A stretch of DNA of 64,000 nucleotides from Hormiphora californensis (taxonomy: Eukaryota > Ctenophora > Tentaculata > Cydippida > Pleurobrachiidae): contig CM035360.1 of the NCBI GenBank assembly GCA_020137815.1, positions 2,617,078 to 2,681,077 on the forward strand, read 5' to 3'. The first letter of the stretch is position 1; each line of letters begins with the position of its first letter. The notes beneath the pieces are model-generated. The model saw only the letters and a list, made by a program, of their open reading frames with translations, did not search any database and was not told where the DNA came from. The position numbers were made by a program, and so were the translations under genes. Shown here piece by piece: positions 33,881 through 46,161 of this stretch.

Positions 33881-34799
33881 AGGGCGTTCCAGAAATAATT
33901 TCGTGTCCCGATATTTTCAAGAAATATTGAAGATATTCACAAACAACCTTTTGTGGTGTGTTATTTGAACTCTTGGCTACTCACAACAGTAATCATTTTG
34001 AAATTTTTTATCAGGGGTGGCTCTCAGCAAACCCGGAAACACATTTAACTCAAACTGCCGCTGAACGGAAAAAACGCGCATAGTGCTGAAACTGCTGTAC
34101 TTCTTAAAAATTGCATCTGTGGGATGTTTTGTTGCATCAAGCTGGTTCATTAGACAATTATCTTTCGTTTAAGATGTAATAGAAGATCGTAGCTTTATTC
34201 TCGGCTGAGCAATGGGCCTCCAAAAAAGTTTGGTAAAAATTATGAAATTTCACTTCCGGGTCCCTTCAGGTTTTATAGGAGTGGCTTATAATCAAAAACT
34301 TTGCAGTAAAAGATAGTTCTAAGTAAGTTCTATGCCTTAGTGAAGCCAGTTATTGGATTTGTTGACATATAAAAGTGAGTAATTGTCGTTTTTGTACATA
34401 CCCCCAAAACAGGCCGAAAATTGAGGTCAAATTTGGCAATTTTTCTAGTTTTCATGTTACATTTACTGTCCTAGAGGTTTTTAGTCAACGCGTCGAGACC
34501 CAAATCGCATATATATCTTATCCTTAGACGATGGACTATCGATTGACCACCACAGAAGGTCAAAAATCTGTACCAGCTCTTTTCCAGCTGCGTTTGAAAA
34601 ACTCTGGGAACCCCGTTCAGCGGCAGAATGACTTCTGGTATCACATCATCAAATTCTGGGCACTTAAGATTGCCGTATATTATTCAGAACACGTTTCCAG
34701 AAAGAGAATCGGCCAATGAACAAGATAAAACTAGGTAGAAATCTCTATCTCTCATAGATCCCAAGATATCTCGACACGAAGTTATTTCTGGAACGACCT
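33881..34799. mobile_element. TIR element of about 0.9 kb
   Basis: Inverted ends GGGCGTTCCAGAAATAATTT and GTTATTTCTGGAACGACC with about 27 bp of good complementarity. The interior has no long frame except a chance 62-codon one. Family not identified, target duplication unclear. Confidence 0.65.
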
Positions 34800-35083
34800 T
34801 TGGTTTTATAGATGTTCTGCGAAGAAGTGAATATAATAACAGCTGTAAGATTCGAGAATTGTTGTAGAACCAGAGATCAAAGTATCATGGGCAAAGAAAA
34901 TATGATAAAATATACTGAAAAAGATATTTCAATATGAACCATGAATGATCATGGGACGATGCATGCGAGGAGCTAGTTTACATGCCGGTCGCTAAACAAA
35001 CATAAAAACTTCTGTAGTATATGTTCCTGGCCCTCCTTTACATTCTTTTCCCGCAGCTTCGAGTTAGGCAATGTAATATATTA

Positions 35084-35255
35084 CAGTCGGACCCCGATTT
35101 AGGGGCCCCCGATTTAGTGGCACCCCGATTTAGGGACATGATTTTTTTCCCCCGATATAGGAAATTAACCTTATTTGACCCCGATTTAGTGGACACCCCG
35201 ATTTAGTGGACAAGAGCCTTTCCCCCGAGGGTGTCCCTAAATCGGGGTCCGACTG
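35084..35255. mobile_element. pogo-like MITE
   Basis: 172-bp family member flanked by TA, with internal repeated GATTTAGTGG blocks. Confidence 0.88.
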
Positions 35256-35258
35256 TAC

Positions 35259-35305
35259 AATCATTTACCCTTGCATGTACAGTGTACATGCAAGGGTAAA
35301 TGATT
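35259..35305. repeat. perfect hairpin, 22-bp arms
   Basis: Arms 35259-35280 and 35284-35305 are exact complements around loop AGT, directly beside the pogo-like MITE. Confidence 0.92.
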
Positions 35306-35689
35306 AGAGGAATGAACATTGATCATTTAGAGAAAGTTAAATAATAAACAGTACTGTGGCTTTGAGAAGAAGACGTGCACCGTAGTATGTGTTGACTAGC
35401 AAGAGTGTACAAAAACACATAACCCTACCTTTACAAATGTAAAGGGGGGGGGGTTAGAACATAACAATGAATTGCTGTGTATTACATGTTATGTAAAGTT
35501 AACAGTTATCAAAGGGGGGCTGAGGGATAAACGAAACCTCGTCTCCGACTTCTGTGCTCCAAGCACGGGTGTGACAGGAGTCCACATGTGTGGGCTTTCC
35601 AAGCTGGTGGCTTAACTCTTACATTCCTGCCATTCGAATAACAGGAACTTCTTACCTCTTACATACTAAATCGGGGTCCGACTGTACAA

Positions 35690-37090
35690 AAACAAATAAC
35701 AGATCACAACATAATCATTAAATCAGACTCACAGACAACGATACAAAAACTATTCGGGAATTTCAGCAAATCCAAACAACTGACAACCACCATTACAAAA
35801 CTTCAAAGACTTAGGACAACTAACATGCTAATAACAGAGAAGGTCAAAGCCCACGCCAACATTGAAGGTAATGAAAAAGCTGACCAATTAGCAAAGGAGG
35901 CAGCACAACACAGCAAAAACACCCCAAACACAATCGGACTTGTAAAGAGCCAAACCTACAACCTAATTTACAAGATTTTACAAAGATTTACAAGATTTAT
36001 AAATTAGTTTCGGTATACATAACACAAGATAATATACCACGCACTCAACTAATGTATCCGCGTGAAGTGGTTGTGAAGTGAGCTTCACGACTACCTCGGA
36101 AAGAAAAACAAACCACCATGATTAAAAAAAACAATACAATCGCTTCTCAACGGCAATTCTAACCAAGATCCAGACGCACACCTTCACAATTAAAGTAAAC
36201 AAGAAACAGCTGCTAAAGGAACTCACACACGCAATCTCAGGACAAAACAACCTAGCATCATCTAGACACCACCAAGACAATAAAACAAACCCCAATTGTG
36301 ATCTCTGCGACACCAAAGAGAACTCGGAGCACGTACTACTCTACTGTCCCAAACTGGATGAACTGAGATTTAGACTCAACTACAGCAGCATAAGCAACGA
36401 AATCTACGGGGAAGAAAAACTAGACTGGTATAAATTTACCAAACTAGTCAACAAATGCCAACTTTTCACATAAGCAACACTCATCACCAGCAAATAACCC
36501 CACCAAATGACAGCCATGAATTGACGCCCATTCTCGCTTGACACTCATACACACATACTTCTCGGGGACCCGTCAATTGGGAAGGAACCCGATCTTACTC
36601 TACGTGGACGGCCGGACGTTTGCATCCGTCATGACGGTCACTTAGTGATGCTACATGAACCCACATATAGCACTGGTCCCAGACCAGAGGATGGCAGCAC
36701 AAAATCTAGAAGGTGCCCGTGACAAGGGAGACAGTCCAACTAGTCCTAGCCAAAGACCACATCAATACTACTTGCAACTAACAAGCCACTTAGCGGAAAG
36801 TAGTACGGATATCCGAGACCGGGTTTAGTTAACACTTGCCGGTGCGACTCCCAGCAAACGACCCAACACCACAAGGAAGATATAGGAGTCCCCCGCCTCG
36901 AACGCCCAGCAGCCAGCTGGGCACTCGGGAAGGGGACAAGCCTCTGGGGGATAGAAACCTTGTTTCTTGAATCTGAGCTCCGGAAGAGGAATACTTGGAA
37001 GTGATGCACTATCTTCTGGGTGTGGTGAATGAACTGGGAGCCGGAACTCGGAAGCGGAGGAGCATTCAACAACAACAACAAAACATGTGA
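35690..37090 (+). pseudogene. degenerate LINE 3' end with RNase H domain
   Basis: A frame around 35798-36007 encodes LQRLRTTNMLITEKVKAHAN followed by IEGNEKADQLAKEAAQ, the end of an RNase H domain as in I/Jockey-like non-LTR elements. After stops and frame changes, 36290-36476 encodes a CxxC...H...C zinc-knuckle-like block (CDLCDTKENSEHVLLYCPK) typical of LINE ORF2 C-termini, ending in TAA. The following roughly 600 bp ends in a CAACAACAACAACAAAACA tail near 37080, probably the element's 3' UTR. Broken and truncated, so inactive. Confidence 0.75.
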
Positions 37091-37654
37091 GGTGATATGA
37101 CAACGATTTCTTTAGATTTAGCTTGAAAAAGCATCGATTAGGGACCGTCTCCACTACCCATAATTAGCTTGTTGACAAAAGCCCTAACCAAGCTAGTGGG
37201 AGGGAGCTAAGAGCTCAAACGGGCAGACGATGTAAAGACAGTAATCCGTATCGCTGCATTGGCAAGCGCAAAGGTTGCCGTCAGGGCTTTTCTTTCTCAC
37301 TGTGTACGACTGTACTAGATTTTAATAGTACAGTCCCCCTTTAACGCATAAGATGAAGGATTTATTGACATTTTTATTAACAATTCTCAGGCCAAAAGAA
37401 AAGATATGCAGAGACTTAGTTTTCAAAAACTGTTACTCAGGTAGATCTCCTGAACATATGTGCAATTGTTCTAACCCTCCCGAAACACAGTCTATCTTGG
37501 CAAGTGTGCAATGTACATGTTCTCTAATGTTCTTTTCAATATGATATACATACAAGGTTCATTCCGTTCACAAGACTGAGAGCCTTCGGTACCAACCAAA
37601 GAAAAACTTTTTTCCAAAAAAAAACCTACTCGAATATACCTTTATTCTGAATGA

Positions 37655-37770
37655 TATCTGACTCTGAGCAAGAATTAAATAGGGAAGAAAATAGAAAAAA
37701 TCGAAAAAATACTGGTTTTGACCGGGAATTGAACCAGCTGGGACCTTCTCCGAAGGTTGGAAGACAATAA
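37655..37770 (-). mobile_element. tRNA-derived SINE-like sequence
   Basis: On the minus strand it contains GGTTCAATTCCCGGTC, a good match to the RNA polymerase III B box, followed by TTTTTTCGATTTTT and a tail TTCTTCCCTATTTAAT...CAGAATAA. A close relative is at 39626-39745. Confidence 0.6.
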
Positions 37771-38138
37771 TTCTAGAGTCTTCCTATATAGTAACCCCAC
37801 GAAACCAACTTCTGCAGGTCAGTGTTATTTTACAGGGACAAAACAAGGGAGGCCCTGATGGTGGTTTGTTTCGGATTGGGTTTGTGAATGACCGGAGAGC
37901 GATGGTTGAAGACAAAAAAAGAGGGGTTTGCAGAAGGTGATTGGTATCTTGTTGGGAGGGGTTTGAAGAATGTGATTGGTTCTCCGCCGTGACAGTGCGT
38001 TTTTGTCGCTCAACCCATGGAAACCGATGAGGAAGCACCAAACACGGTTATTATCAATGTTCAAGTAAAACCATAGATATTTTTAATGCATTCAAAAGTC
38101 AAAACTCTCTCCAATTCTCACAGTCACAATTTTAACTT

Positions 38139-38646
38139 CTAAAATTCACAATCCGTGAAAACACTCATACAGTCGGTGTCAGTCTCGCATGAATGGTAGT
38201 ATCCGGCATCTACAATCAGTCCTTGGAAGACTCCTTCACGCCTAATTTGCTTAACAACTAAATCGTCGCCATGCTGGAAGCACCATTTTCTCAGGGTCTG
38301 CTTCTTCGCAGTATTTAAAACACTTGTTTTTAAAACAGCCATCACTCGCTGAATTACCCATTCCTGAGATAATTGCAGGGGGGGGGGTCCGGGTCATTGT
38401 GTGGCTTGGCCCGCTACGTACAGGGGATTGTGCGACGTGCCCAACCTACATGCCGCCATTTAGTGAGCATGCTCTATCAGGTAGATCAAGGGGTAAAAAT
38501 TCACATGTTAGATAGAATTTTGTACTACATAAGGTATATTTGAACATATTCATTATATGCATATATGTATATGGATCCGGATGGATCTTACCTTCGCTTG
38601 GCAGCGCAAAGAACAGAAGGACTAGTGCGCACACAATCAGTTTCAT
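38139..38646 (-). CDS. small secreted Cys-rich peptide gene with apparent frameshift
   Basis: Exon 1 (38646-38592) encodes a signal peptide, MKLIVCALVLLFFALPSE, with a phase-1 donor. The acceptor at 38348 in matching phase opens a frame with closely spaced cysteines (a C-x3-C-x3-C cluster) that stops at 38251-38253 after about 31 residues. A second frame over the same exon stays open to a TAG at 38139-38141 and carries four more cysteines. The two read as one Cys-rich protein broken by one extra base, most simply in the AAAA run at 38286-38289. This could be an assembly error or a decayed gene. A TATA-like TATATA lies at 38688-38693, about 45 bp upstream of the ATG. Family and function are unknown. 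Nested in the PGAP1 intron. Confidence 0.6.
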
Positions 38647-39302
38647 AGCGGTGTAGTAGTTGAGCAAAGAAGAGTATTGAGCTGTGTATATATTATGTTG
38701 GTTGTAGTATCTCAGGTTCCAATGCAGCGTCCTCTAACAAAGCAATCTTGGTTGTTATCTAAGGGCACCTTTTTAAAAGGGGGGACCTGCCCCCTCTGAT
38801 CACCCTATTCTTACTCTACAACATAGAGTGCTGCCCCCAACATAGAGTGCTGTCCCCAACATGTCACTAGTGCATTAAATAATAAGGGTTGATGAACGCT
38901 CTGTGTTAATCCTTCACTTAGCTGCACTCAACCCCACTATGGGGGGGGGGGGTATACGTCGTCAGTTAGCACGTGCTGTTGATAACAGTGTTGTATGTAT
39001 GCATATCGCGGACCGCCCCATGAGGCCGTTGTACAAGTCGTGGACAGATAATCGTTAGTATAACACGCATAATATAATCCCATATGATGTTTGAAATGAT
39101 TATAGGTTGATTAATATTGAATATTAATAATAAAATATATCCCACGATTTACCGGGATGCTCGTGGAAAGAGTTTTACGTGGTAGAATTGGGGTCTATGG
39201 CCAGTCCTTGGTGAAAGTTAAAAACTTGTCAAAGTGGTGGATCAATAATATTGTCAGCATGCCGCACGAACTCCCAAAATGAGCATTTTATAACGTGAAT
39301 AT

Positions 39303-39397
39303 ATCTCTTCACCAGGGTGAATTTCTCTTCACCAGTGTGAATTTCTCTTCACCAGGGTGAATTTCTCTTCACCAGGGTGAATTTCTCTTCACCAGTG
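39303..39397. repeat. 20-bp tandem repeat (GTGAATTTCTCTTCACCAGG)
   Basis: Five near-identical copies in the PGAP1 intron. Confidence 0.93.
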
Positions 39398-39625
39398 GCC
39401 CCACTAGGTTTTGTTCGGCAAGCCGAGCTGATCACCGTGGTACCGGTGAAAATTCCGCGCCCTGACCTAACCCTGTAATCGGGCCCAGCACTACCTGAAA
39501 TAACTGATTGCCAAAAAAGGGCACTTCCCTCACCTTTTGGGGCAGAGACTTTTTTATTAGGTCAGGGACCTATCATAATGTATTATCGAACTGACGTAAA
39601 ATTGGCTTGCCCCTAATGATTTTTA

Positions 39626-39745
39626 GGTTCAACTTATTTTCTGGAGGTCTCTGGTTCAATTCCCGGTCAAAACACAGTCTTTTTCGATTTTCTTCCCTAT
39701 ATTTAATCCTTGCTCAGATCTCTTTATTCAGAACAATTTATTTTC
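39626..39745 (+). mobile_element. tRNA-derived SINE-like sequence
   Basis: GGTCTCTGGTTCAATTCCCG gives a B-box match; the tail TTTTCTTCCCTATATTTAATC parallels the copy at 37655-37770 in the opposite direction, and more weakly the sequences flanking the tRNA-like core at 53.9-55.5 kb. Confidence 0.6.
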
Positions 39746-39812
39746 GATAATCCACGGTTTTCCTCGTAATATATTACCAGAAAAAGTTATACAATGTTCA
39801 GATTTAGCATAC

Positions 39813-40478
39813 CATGTTTTGGACTGGTTCCTGAAGAAGTATCCTCCGCACCACGATGAGAAGGGTAAACACCCCCGCCCCAGGTAGAATGTGGTAGTAT
39901 CTCCGGAGTATGTTGGCAGCGGTGTGGCCTACATCGAGTGTGACAGAAAGGGAGTAGGAACACGTCGGGTCCACTAGTAGTTCCACTGTCTGGAGGTGGG
40001 GAGGGGGTTAAAGGGGGGGGGGTGTGGATCAAATAAGGGCTTGAGGTGGGGATTGTATCAAATATGGGAGAGTGTGTCAAATAGTTAGTTGTGTATCACT
40101 CGAGAGATGTCAGATCTACAGCACATTATACCTTAGGGGGATTGGAGGGTAGGAGAGATTGAAGGATGAAGTGTAGTTTCCCATCACCATCCTCCTCGGT
40201 AACAGTATTTTGAAATTCACTGACAACCCTCGCAACCACAGCGGTGCTACTACCCCTGAAATCAAACAGCGTGGGAATCAGATCTCCTGGAACTACACCA
40301 GTGGTGGTTTTAAAAATTACAGTTCTATATCTCTCTTTCATTCTATCTCACTCTCTTTCATTCTCTGATTCATCCTCTTTCCTTCTCTGATCTCTGTCGA
40401 GTATCGATCTCTCGCGGGTCGCCCTCTCTCCATTGCATTCTATCTCTCCCTTTCTATAGCTATCCCTCTCTCCTTTTT

Positions 40479-40535
<57 letters not shown>

Positions 40536-43500
40536 TCTCTCTCCCTCATGTCAAACCGTTTAGATAAGACGGGGCACTGCTTCTTTGACAATCTCAGCGA
40601 GAGAGCATTAACCCCCACCAGAGAGGGCATGTCATGGTTCTCGAGAAGAGAGAGGCGTCTGATAAGGTAGCCAGATGTCAGGTTAGAAGATACAAGCACT
40701 GAGATATCATCTAAATTTGGGACTAAATGTTAGACTCGAGCACAATGTGATGAAATATCTTATCTTTTTAAAGACGTATATTCATTTGAGAGAAGCCTAG
40801 AAAATTGTCTCAAACGTGTCGTCCGGGTTCTACAATCAGTATAATTAATAATTATTGTAGTTAATGGGCTAGTTAACATAAAATCCTACCTCCTTTAGGT
40901 ATGACTTGAGCGTGAAGTTCAGTCGTTCTCCCTCTAACAAACAACCAATATACCCCTTCTTCACCTGGGGATAGAGTTTTACAGTGAAAAACTTAACGCA
41001 GCTAACATGGTCTTTAATTAACACGATCTTTGAATATTTAATATAGATTTTGATGGATTTCAAGATGCACTTCTTAGATGAACTAATCAATTAACTATCC
41101 TTTCATCAGAGAGAGAGAGAAGACATGACTGGAGCATAACCTCATTTCTAAAATTAGAACCCTCAACAGCGACAGTGAACGCTCTTGAAACCATTTAAAT
41201 ATGTGACATGTAACGTAGTTTCGATAGAAATGATAGTTGCTATCTGTCGAATATTTTACGATAAGTAACTACCTTTGAAACCGAAAGGAGCTATCATTTC
41301 TACATACTATTATCATGCGGCTCATAAACAATTACTATTATCGATAGGCTTTTGAAAGTACCGGTAACACGCATAAAAGTCCGCCTTATCCATTTTCCGT
41401 GGACTATAATACTTATCCTGTCGAATCTTTTTCGCATTCTTGCAAAATAAAATTAGTTTTATAAGGACCTACCTGCGATAAAGGTACTAAGTTGTCCAGG
41501 TAGCTGAGTTATGAATCTTGACACATCTTGACACCTCAAACCACTCCCGTCGCACCGGAACACCCACCTTGAAGAAGTCTCGAATTAGAGCTCAGGGAGG
41601 GGGGAAGGAGGTGTCTCGAATTAGAGCTCTCTCAGATCATGGGGGGGGGGGGGTGCTCTCAGAGTCTGAACTAACATATAATATTGTCTGAGACTCAGAC
41701 AATATTATATGTTAGTTCAGTAAATATAATGTTGAAATATTAAAAAACTCAACTTTATATATTAGCCCACCTTCCCTTTCTCTCTCTCTCTCTCATCGCA
41801 AGGGGTTAGAATATTTTAAATATAGCCCACCCACAAAATGAGAATTAACTATTTAGCCGACCCACGAAGCGTCAAAACGAGCATTATTAGATGGAATATC
41901 GACTCTACTAATAGACATGCACGACAATATATATTTTATCTTCTAAGAGAACTCGTACGTCTCAAAATAATAGCTATTAGATGTTAGACAGGGGAGATAC
42001 TAAATGAAAATCACTTTCTATTAGCTTTTGGCTTTTTATGAAGTGTTACTACAGTCGGACCCCGATTTAGGGACACCCTCGGGGGAAAGGCTCTTGTCCA
42101 CTAAATCGGGGTGTCCACTAAATCGGGTTCAAATAATGTTAATTTTCGTATATCGGGGAAAAAATCCTGTCCCTAAATCGGGGTGCCACTAAATCGGGGG
42201 TCCCTAAATCGGGGTCCGACTGTATGTACAAATAGTACGAAATCGTGAGCAATGCTTTCTTTTATTTTTACTGCCCGTCTTTATACAAAAAGTGGCAATA
42301 ATTTTAGCGGATAATTTAGCGGACACCCCGATTAAACGGACAAAACCCTTTCCCCCGGGGTGCCGTTAAATCGGGGTCCGACTGTACATACCATGTATAA
42401 TAAACTTACCATGTATAATACTTAGACTTATGTCAAGGCGTATTGAAAGAACAAAAAGAGACTTACAAATCAGTTTAAAAGTCAAAAGAGTGTGCAAAGC
42501 AAATGAGTGTGCAAAGCAAATGTTATATACCTTCGCAGTGTTTGGGCCTTGCTAGTAAGAACGAGTTCCTCGCCTTGGCGGACAGTTATAACAAGTTTCT
42601 CCAGCAGATCACCGCCTGAAAGGGAGAACGGGTGATCAAAATCATACTTCAAGATAAATGGTCGCAGTTTTGAGCGAATTATCTTTGAATGATGAATCAT
42701 GCATGTAACATGTGCCTTGGGAGTCGATCAAGATATTTTCATTCTCACTGTGTCTTCTCTTCCCCAGAACCCCCTAAATACAGCTAATGGGGGGCAGGGG
42801 CAAGCAGTTTTGAATGGGGGGCAGGGGGGCAAGCAGTTTCGAATGGGGGGCAGGGGGGGGGGGGGGCAAGCAGTTGTCAAGCAGTTTTAGCGCGAGAAAG
42901 GGTGCGCGCGAGTGTTGCGCTAACCCCACAACATCCAACCTCTAAAAACTAGCGATACCTCGATGATGGTAGACCCTTTTCAACTCGCCCTCTGGCTGCA
43001 GATCTATCGTCTTAGCACGGGGATGAATACTTGAGGCGTCCTCGACAACACCAAGATCAACTTCACCGCCCCCAAGAAGTTGGCTCCGCGCCAGGATCCG
43101 AAGATGGGCGATGTCACGTGATATTTGGAGGTGAGGGGACTTGGTGTCGATCATATCAAATAGCAGGTGAACTATTTTCTGAAAATTTAGAATTTTAGAA
43201 TTTGAAAACTGAAATTATCCAGCTTGATATGTGTGTTTACCAGCTGATAGGGATGTTACCTTGACGAGTTGTCTGCACCACACCATTTGGAGATGATCGG
43301 GCGAGACATGAACGGAGGGTATGTGGGTTGATAGAACGTTCACTACATTGGGATCTGAGGAGATTGGACATCACGTGACTCATAATACACCATATATGGG
43401 CATAAAGTGACTCAAAATACCATATATGGGCATATTGTGACTCAAAATACCATATATGGGCATGTACCTGATATAATTGTTTGGTGAGGTTGGACCATTA

Positions 43501-45120
43501 AATCTCGTATACCACTGGCAACAGAGATGAACAGCTTGTCTTGATAGATTGTGGGATTATCACTCACGTAGCCCTTCCACCGGCTGTAAAACAAAACTTT
43601 TCATATTAAAAAAACATGTGACGCTACAAAAAGGCGCTACAAAAAGGCGCTTCAAATAAGGAGATGATGCTAATATTATGCAGTTAGGGGTTGCAATGTT
43701 CGACCCTCTTTTCCACTTTTACAAATGTAACGGGTGGTTAGAGCACGACAATAATAGTGTTACCCTCTCTAAAGTCTTGCTCTGATCTACCCTTTCTCCG
43801 CGTTTGATCAAAATAACTAGTCTATAACAATGCACAGTCGGTCCCCGATTTACCGGGATACTCGGGGAAAGGGGTTAACCCGGTAAATCTGGCTTAAACA
43901 CCATTAATTTCCAACAATGGGGGAAGTTTTTCCTCCCCAGTAAATCGGGGGTCGGGGTTCGTTACAATGTACCTGTAAAAGTTATTCTGCAGGGGATCCA
44001 CAGCGAAAGGAGGGGTAAGATGGGGAGAGGAGAGGGTGATAACCACATCTACCAGTGAAGTATCGAAATCAGGCAAGGTCAACACTGATTTTGCAACCAA
44101 CCCTCCCATTGAGTGACCTACCAGTATGACCTGGTGAAACAGGAATTTTGTTAATATTTACCACCTTTCAATATCTCAAGATAGGATTGTTAAACGAAAC
44201 AGGTATCGGTATTACCACATAAACGAATCGATAACTAACCTTGAATTCATCCTGTGTATGATAGAGCCTTTGCACAGCTCGTATCGCCTGGCCTAGAAAC
44301 TCTGTTTGGGGAGAGAGGAGACCACCATAAAGCCCGGTCAGCTCCTCACTGAGGTCCAGGGTAAAGAAGTTGAAGTGGTTGGGCTTGTGGTGGTCTTCGT
44401 GCATTCGATAGGCCACTGATGCAAGTGATCGCACCTAGAAGAGGAGTGAATTGAAGTAAAGATATAATAGGGTTTCAAAAATCGTTTTTGTGCTTCTATG
44501 GGAAGTTTAAAACTAGGGAATAGAAATGGGAAAGTGGATTCTCGAAAATTACCAGTAAAACAACTGGTTCAAGTTAGCTCACCTGTTTAAAACACCCACC
44601 ACTACCCGGTACAAATATCACTGGTATGCCATGGTATTGGCCACGGTTTAGGGCCTGGGCGTATCTACCCTCCCCATACGCGTACAGCTTATACCGGTAT
44701 GTCTTGGACTCGGGTACCAGAACTGGTGAGGGGATGGAGAGGGAAAAGGATGGATGGAGAGAGGGATGGAGAAAGAGATGGACAGGTGGGGAGGATGGGT
44801 ATAAAGATATCGAGAAGGGATGGAGAAAATGATGAATAGAAAGAGAGAGAGTGAAGAGTGAAAGAGAGGAAATAAACAAAGGGAGAAAAAAGAAAAAGTT
44901 GGGGACAGAAAAATGGGAGAAAAAGAAAAGAAGAAAGTAGAGGAGTGGAGAAAATAACAGAGATCTGTCAGCTACCTGGTACATAATGAGGATGTTCAAA
45001 CATGTATGTCATCTCACAGGGATTATCAGGGATACGTAGTAAGGTGATAATACCCGCTATGAATCCCGTTACTATGGCACCCGATAGGAGTAATAGAGGA
45101 ATACGGAGATTGGAAATCAT
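39813..45120 (-). CDS. PGAP1: PGAP1, GPI inositol-deacylase, N-terminal and lumenal exons
   Basis: Twelve exons: 45120-44976, 44722-44583, 44434-44240, 44130-43973, 43583-43468, 43354-43260, 43178-42959, 42615-42531, 41001-40890, 40722-40557, 40255-40132 and 39989-39813. PGAP1 is an ER membrane serine hydrolase that removes the acyl chain from inositol of GPI anchors. Exon 1 gives a signal anchor (MISNLRIPLLLL...). Exon 2 has IPVIFVPGSGGCFKQ, exon 3 VRSLASVAYR, and exon 4 VILVGHSMGGLVAK with the GxSxG nucleophile serine. Exon 6 reads DHLQMVWCRQLV as in the family. Exon 12 ends with a membrane helix (GAGVFTLLIVVRRIL). Phases agree except between exons 9 (phase 0) and 10 (phase 1). The exon 10 donor is uncertain because a CT tract abuts it, so exon 11's start is also tentative. 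The C-terminal helices are listed separately at 23042-30453. Confidence 0.9.
40484..40548. repeat. (CT)n microsatellite abutting PGAP1 exon 10
   Basis: A CT tract (GA on the transcribed strand) begins within about 10 bp of the proposed donor at 40557. The exon frame runs on into an Arg-Glu repeat, so the true exon end cannot be placed with certainty. Confidence 0.93.
41666..41720. repeat. perfect palindrome, 27-bp arms, 1-nt centre
   Basis: CTGAACTAACATATAATATT... and its exact complement flank a single A at 41693. In the PGAP1 intron between exons 8 and 9, next to a G run. Confidence 0.93.
42052..42222. mobile_element. pogo-like MITE
   Basis: 171-bp family member flanked by TA, in inverted orientation relative to the copy at 35084 by its internal motifs. 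A truncated relative ends at about 42386 (GGTCCGACTGTA). Confidence 0.87.
43375..43463. repeat. 29-bp minisatellite beside PGAP1 exon 5 donor
   Basis: Three copies of a unit with GTGACTCAAAATACC and ATATATGGGCAT. The last unit runs straight into the donor at 43468, so the intron starts with the repeat. Confidence 0.9.
43836..43962. mobile_element. decayed pogo-like MITE
   Basis: Left end CAGTCGGTCCCCGATTTACC is clear; the right end has degraded (TAAATCGGGGGTCGGGG). In the PGAP1 intron just downstream of exon 4. Confidence 0.65.
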
Positions 45121-45574
45121 ATCCTATTGAGAGATTAGTTGTTAAAACTTTTTAGTTGTAATGCTATAATTTAATACTGACCTCTAGCAGCCAATATACG
45201 ATGCTGCACAAAGGCAGTGCACACTGCACACCAGCAACTTGTGTTATTTGTTTGAGATATTGATGGAGTTATTGATGGAGTTATTGAACGAAAGTAGTGC
45301 TAGCGCCTTTTCCATATATTATTTAAAAAAGCTCAAATTTCATCATCGTGCAGTACCTCACCTCAAGAACTGCCCATTGAAGTAAAAGAAGAAGAACAAT
45401 GCTAGCGCTTTTTCCATATTAGTTGGAAAACTCCAAAAAGCTCAGATTTCATCAAAAATTTGAAAATAATAGTTCACTCATCAGTGGTTCTTTGTGCAGT
45501 ACCCACGTGCAGTTTTAGAACTCTTCTCTCTCATCCTGCCTTTGTCTTTCCAGCTTCTTTGTCCCTAAAACAGG

Positions 45575-45581
45575 TATAAAA
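45575..45581 (+). promoter_or_regulatory. TATA box of the left precursor gene
   Basis: TATAAAA 47 bp upstream of the first ATG, implying a 5' UTR of about 20 nt. The same box is conserved in the inverted copy at 50749-50755. Confidence 0.8.
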
Positions 45582-45627
45582 CCTCCAACAACCACTCATT
45601 TCTCACCCAACTACTACTACTCTCATC

Positions 45628-46056
45628 ATGATGAAACTGGCAATATTCATTGTCGTCCTCGCTACCTGTGCCCTCTCCGCATCCGTTGTGGACTACAAGA
45701 AACGAGCTGATAACCTGGAGCTGGAGAAGCGAGGCAACAACTCTGAATGTTTCGTGTGCCCCACCTACCGACAACATTCCGACCCTCCCTGTTATCCCTA
45801 CAGCTGGTTCTGTGATGGATACAAGGATTGCCCCAGTGGTATTGACGAGGCTAAGGAGTACTGTGGCGAGAGGAAGAGGGATCTCGATGAGATTGTTGAG
45901 GACATTGCCGAAAACGCTGTTACAATCCTCGCTAAAATTGGCCGACAGTTGGTGACTGACGACTTCGACTTCCTTGAGGATGTCTACGATGAGACCAGGA
46001 AGGCCGCAGAGAAGATCAATGACGTCATCGAGGAGGCCATGGAGGAGTTCGACTAA
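45628..46056 (+). CDS. secreted LDL-receptor class A-type precursor, copy 1
   Basis: Intronless, 142 residues, starting with two adjacent ATGs. Signal peptide MMKLAIFIVVLATCALSAS; then basic KKR (24-26) and KR (34-35) sites; then six cysteines at 41, 44, 55, 62, 68 and 79 with YSWFCDGYKDCPSGIDEA between, matching an LDLa module, although the usual Ca-binding SDE motif is altered. A third basic site RKR (82-84) follows, then a roughly 58-residue acidic amphipathic helical tail ending MEEFD. The basic sites suggest processing into an N-terminal piece, an LDLa module and a helical piece, but that is inferred. AATAAA at 46162-46167. It pairs with the inverted copy at 50274-50705. Function unknown; a secreted defence, mucus or signalling peptide are all possible. 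Confidence 0.9.
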   Translation: MMKLAIFIVVLATCALSASVVDYKKRADNLELEKRGNNSECFVCPTYRQHSDPPCYPYSWFCDGYKDCPSGIDEAKEYCGERKRDLDEIVEDIAENAVTILAKIGRQLVTDDFDFLEDVYDETRKAAEKINDVIEEAMEEFD

Positions 46057-46161
46057 ACTGGACGAATTGACGGAAAGAAGAAGTAGGAACCTTAAAAGTG
46101 GAATCACAAATCATTCTCTATTTGAATTTAAAAACTTAATTTCAAACGCATTTTAAAAACC

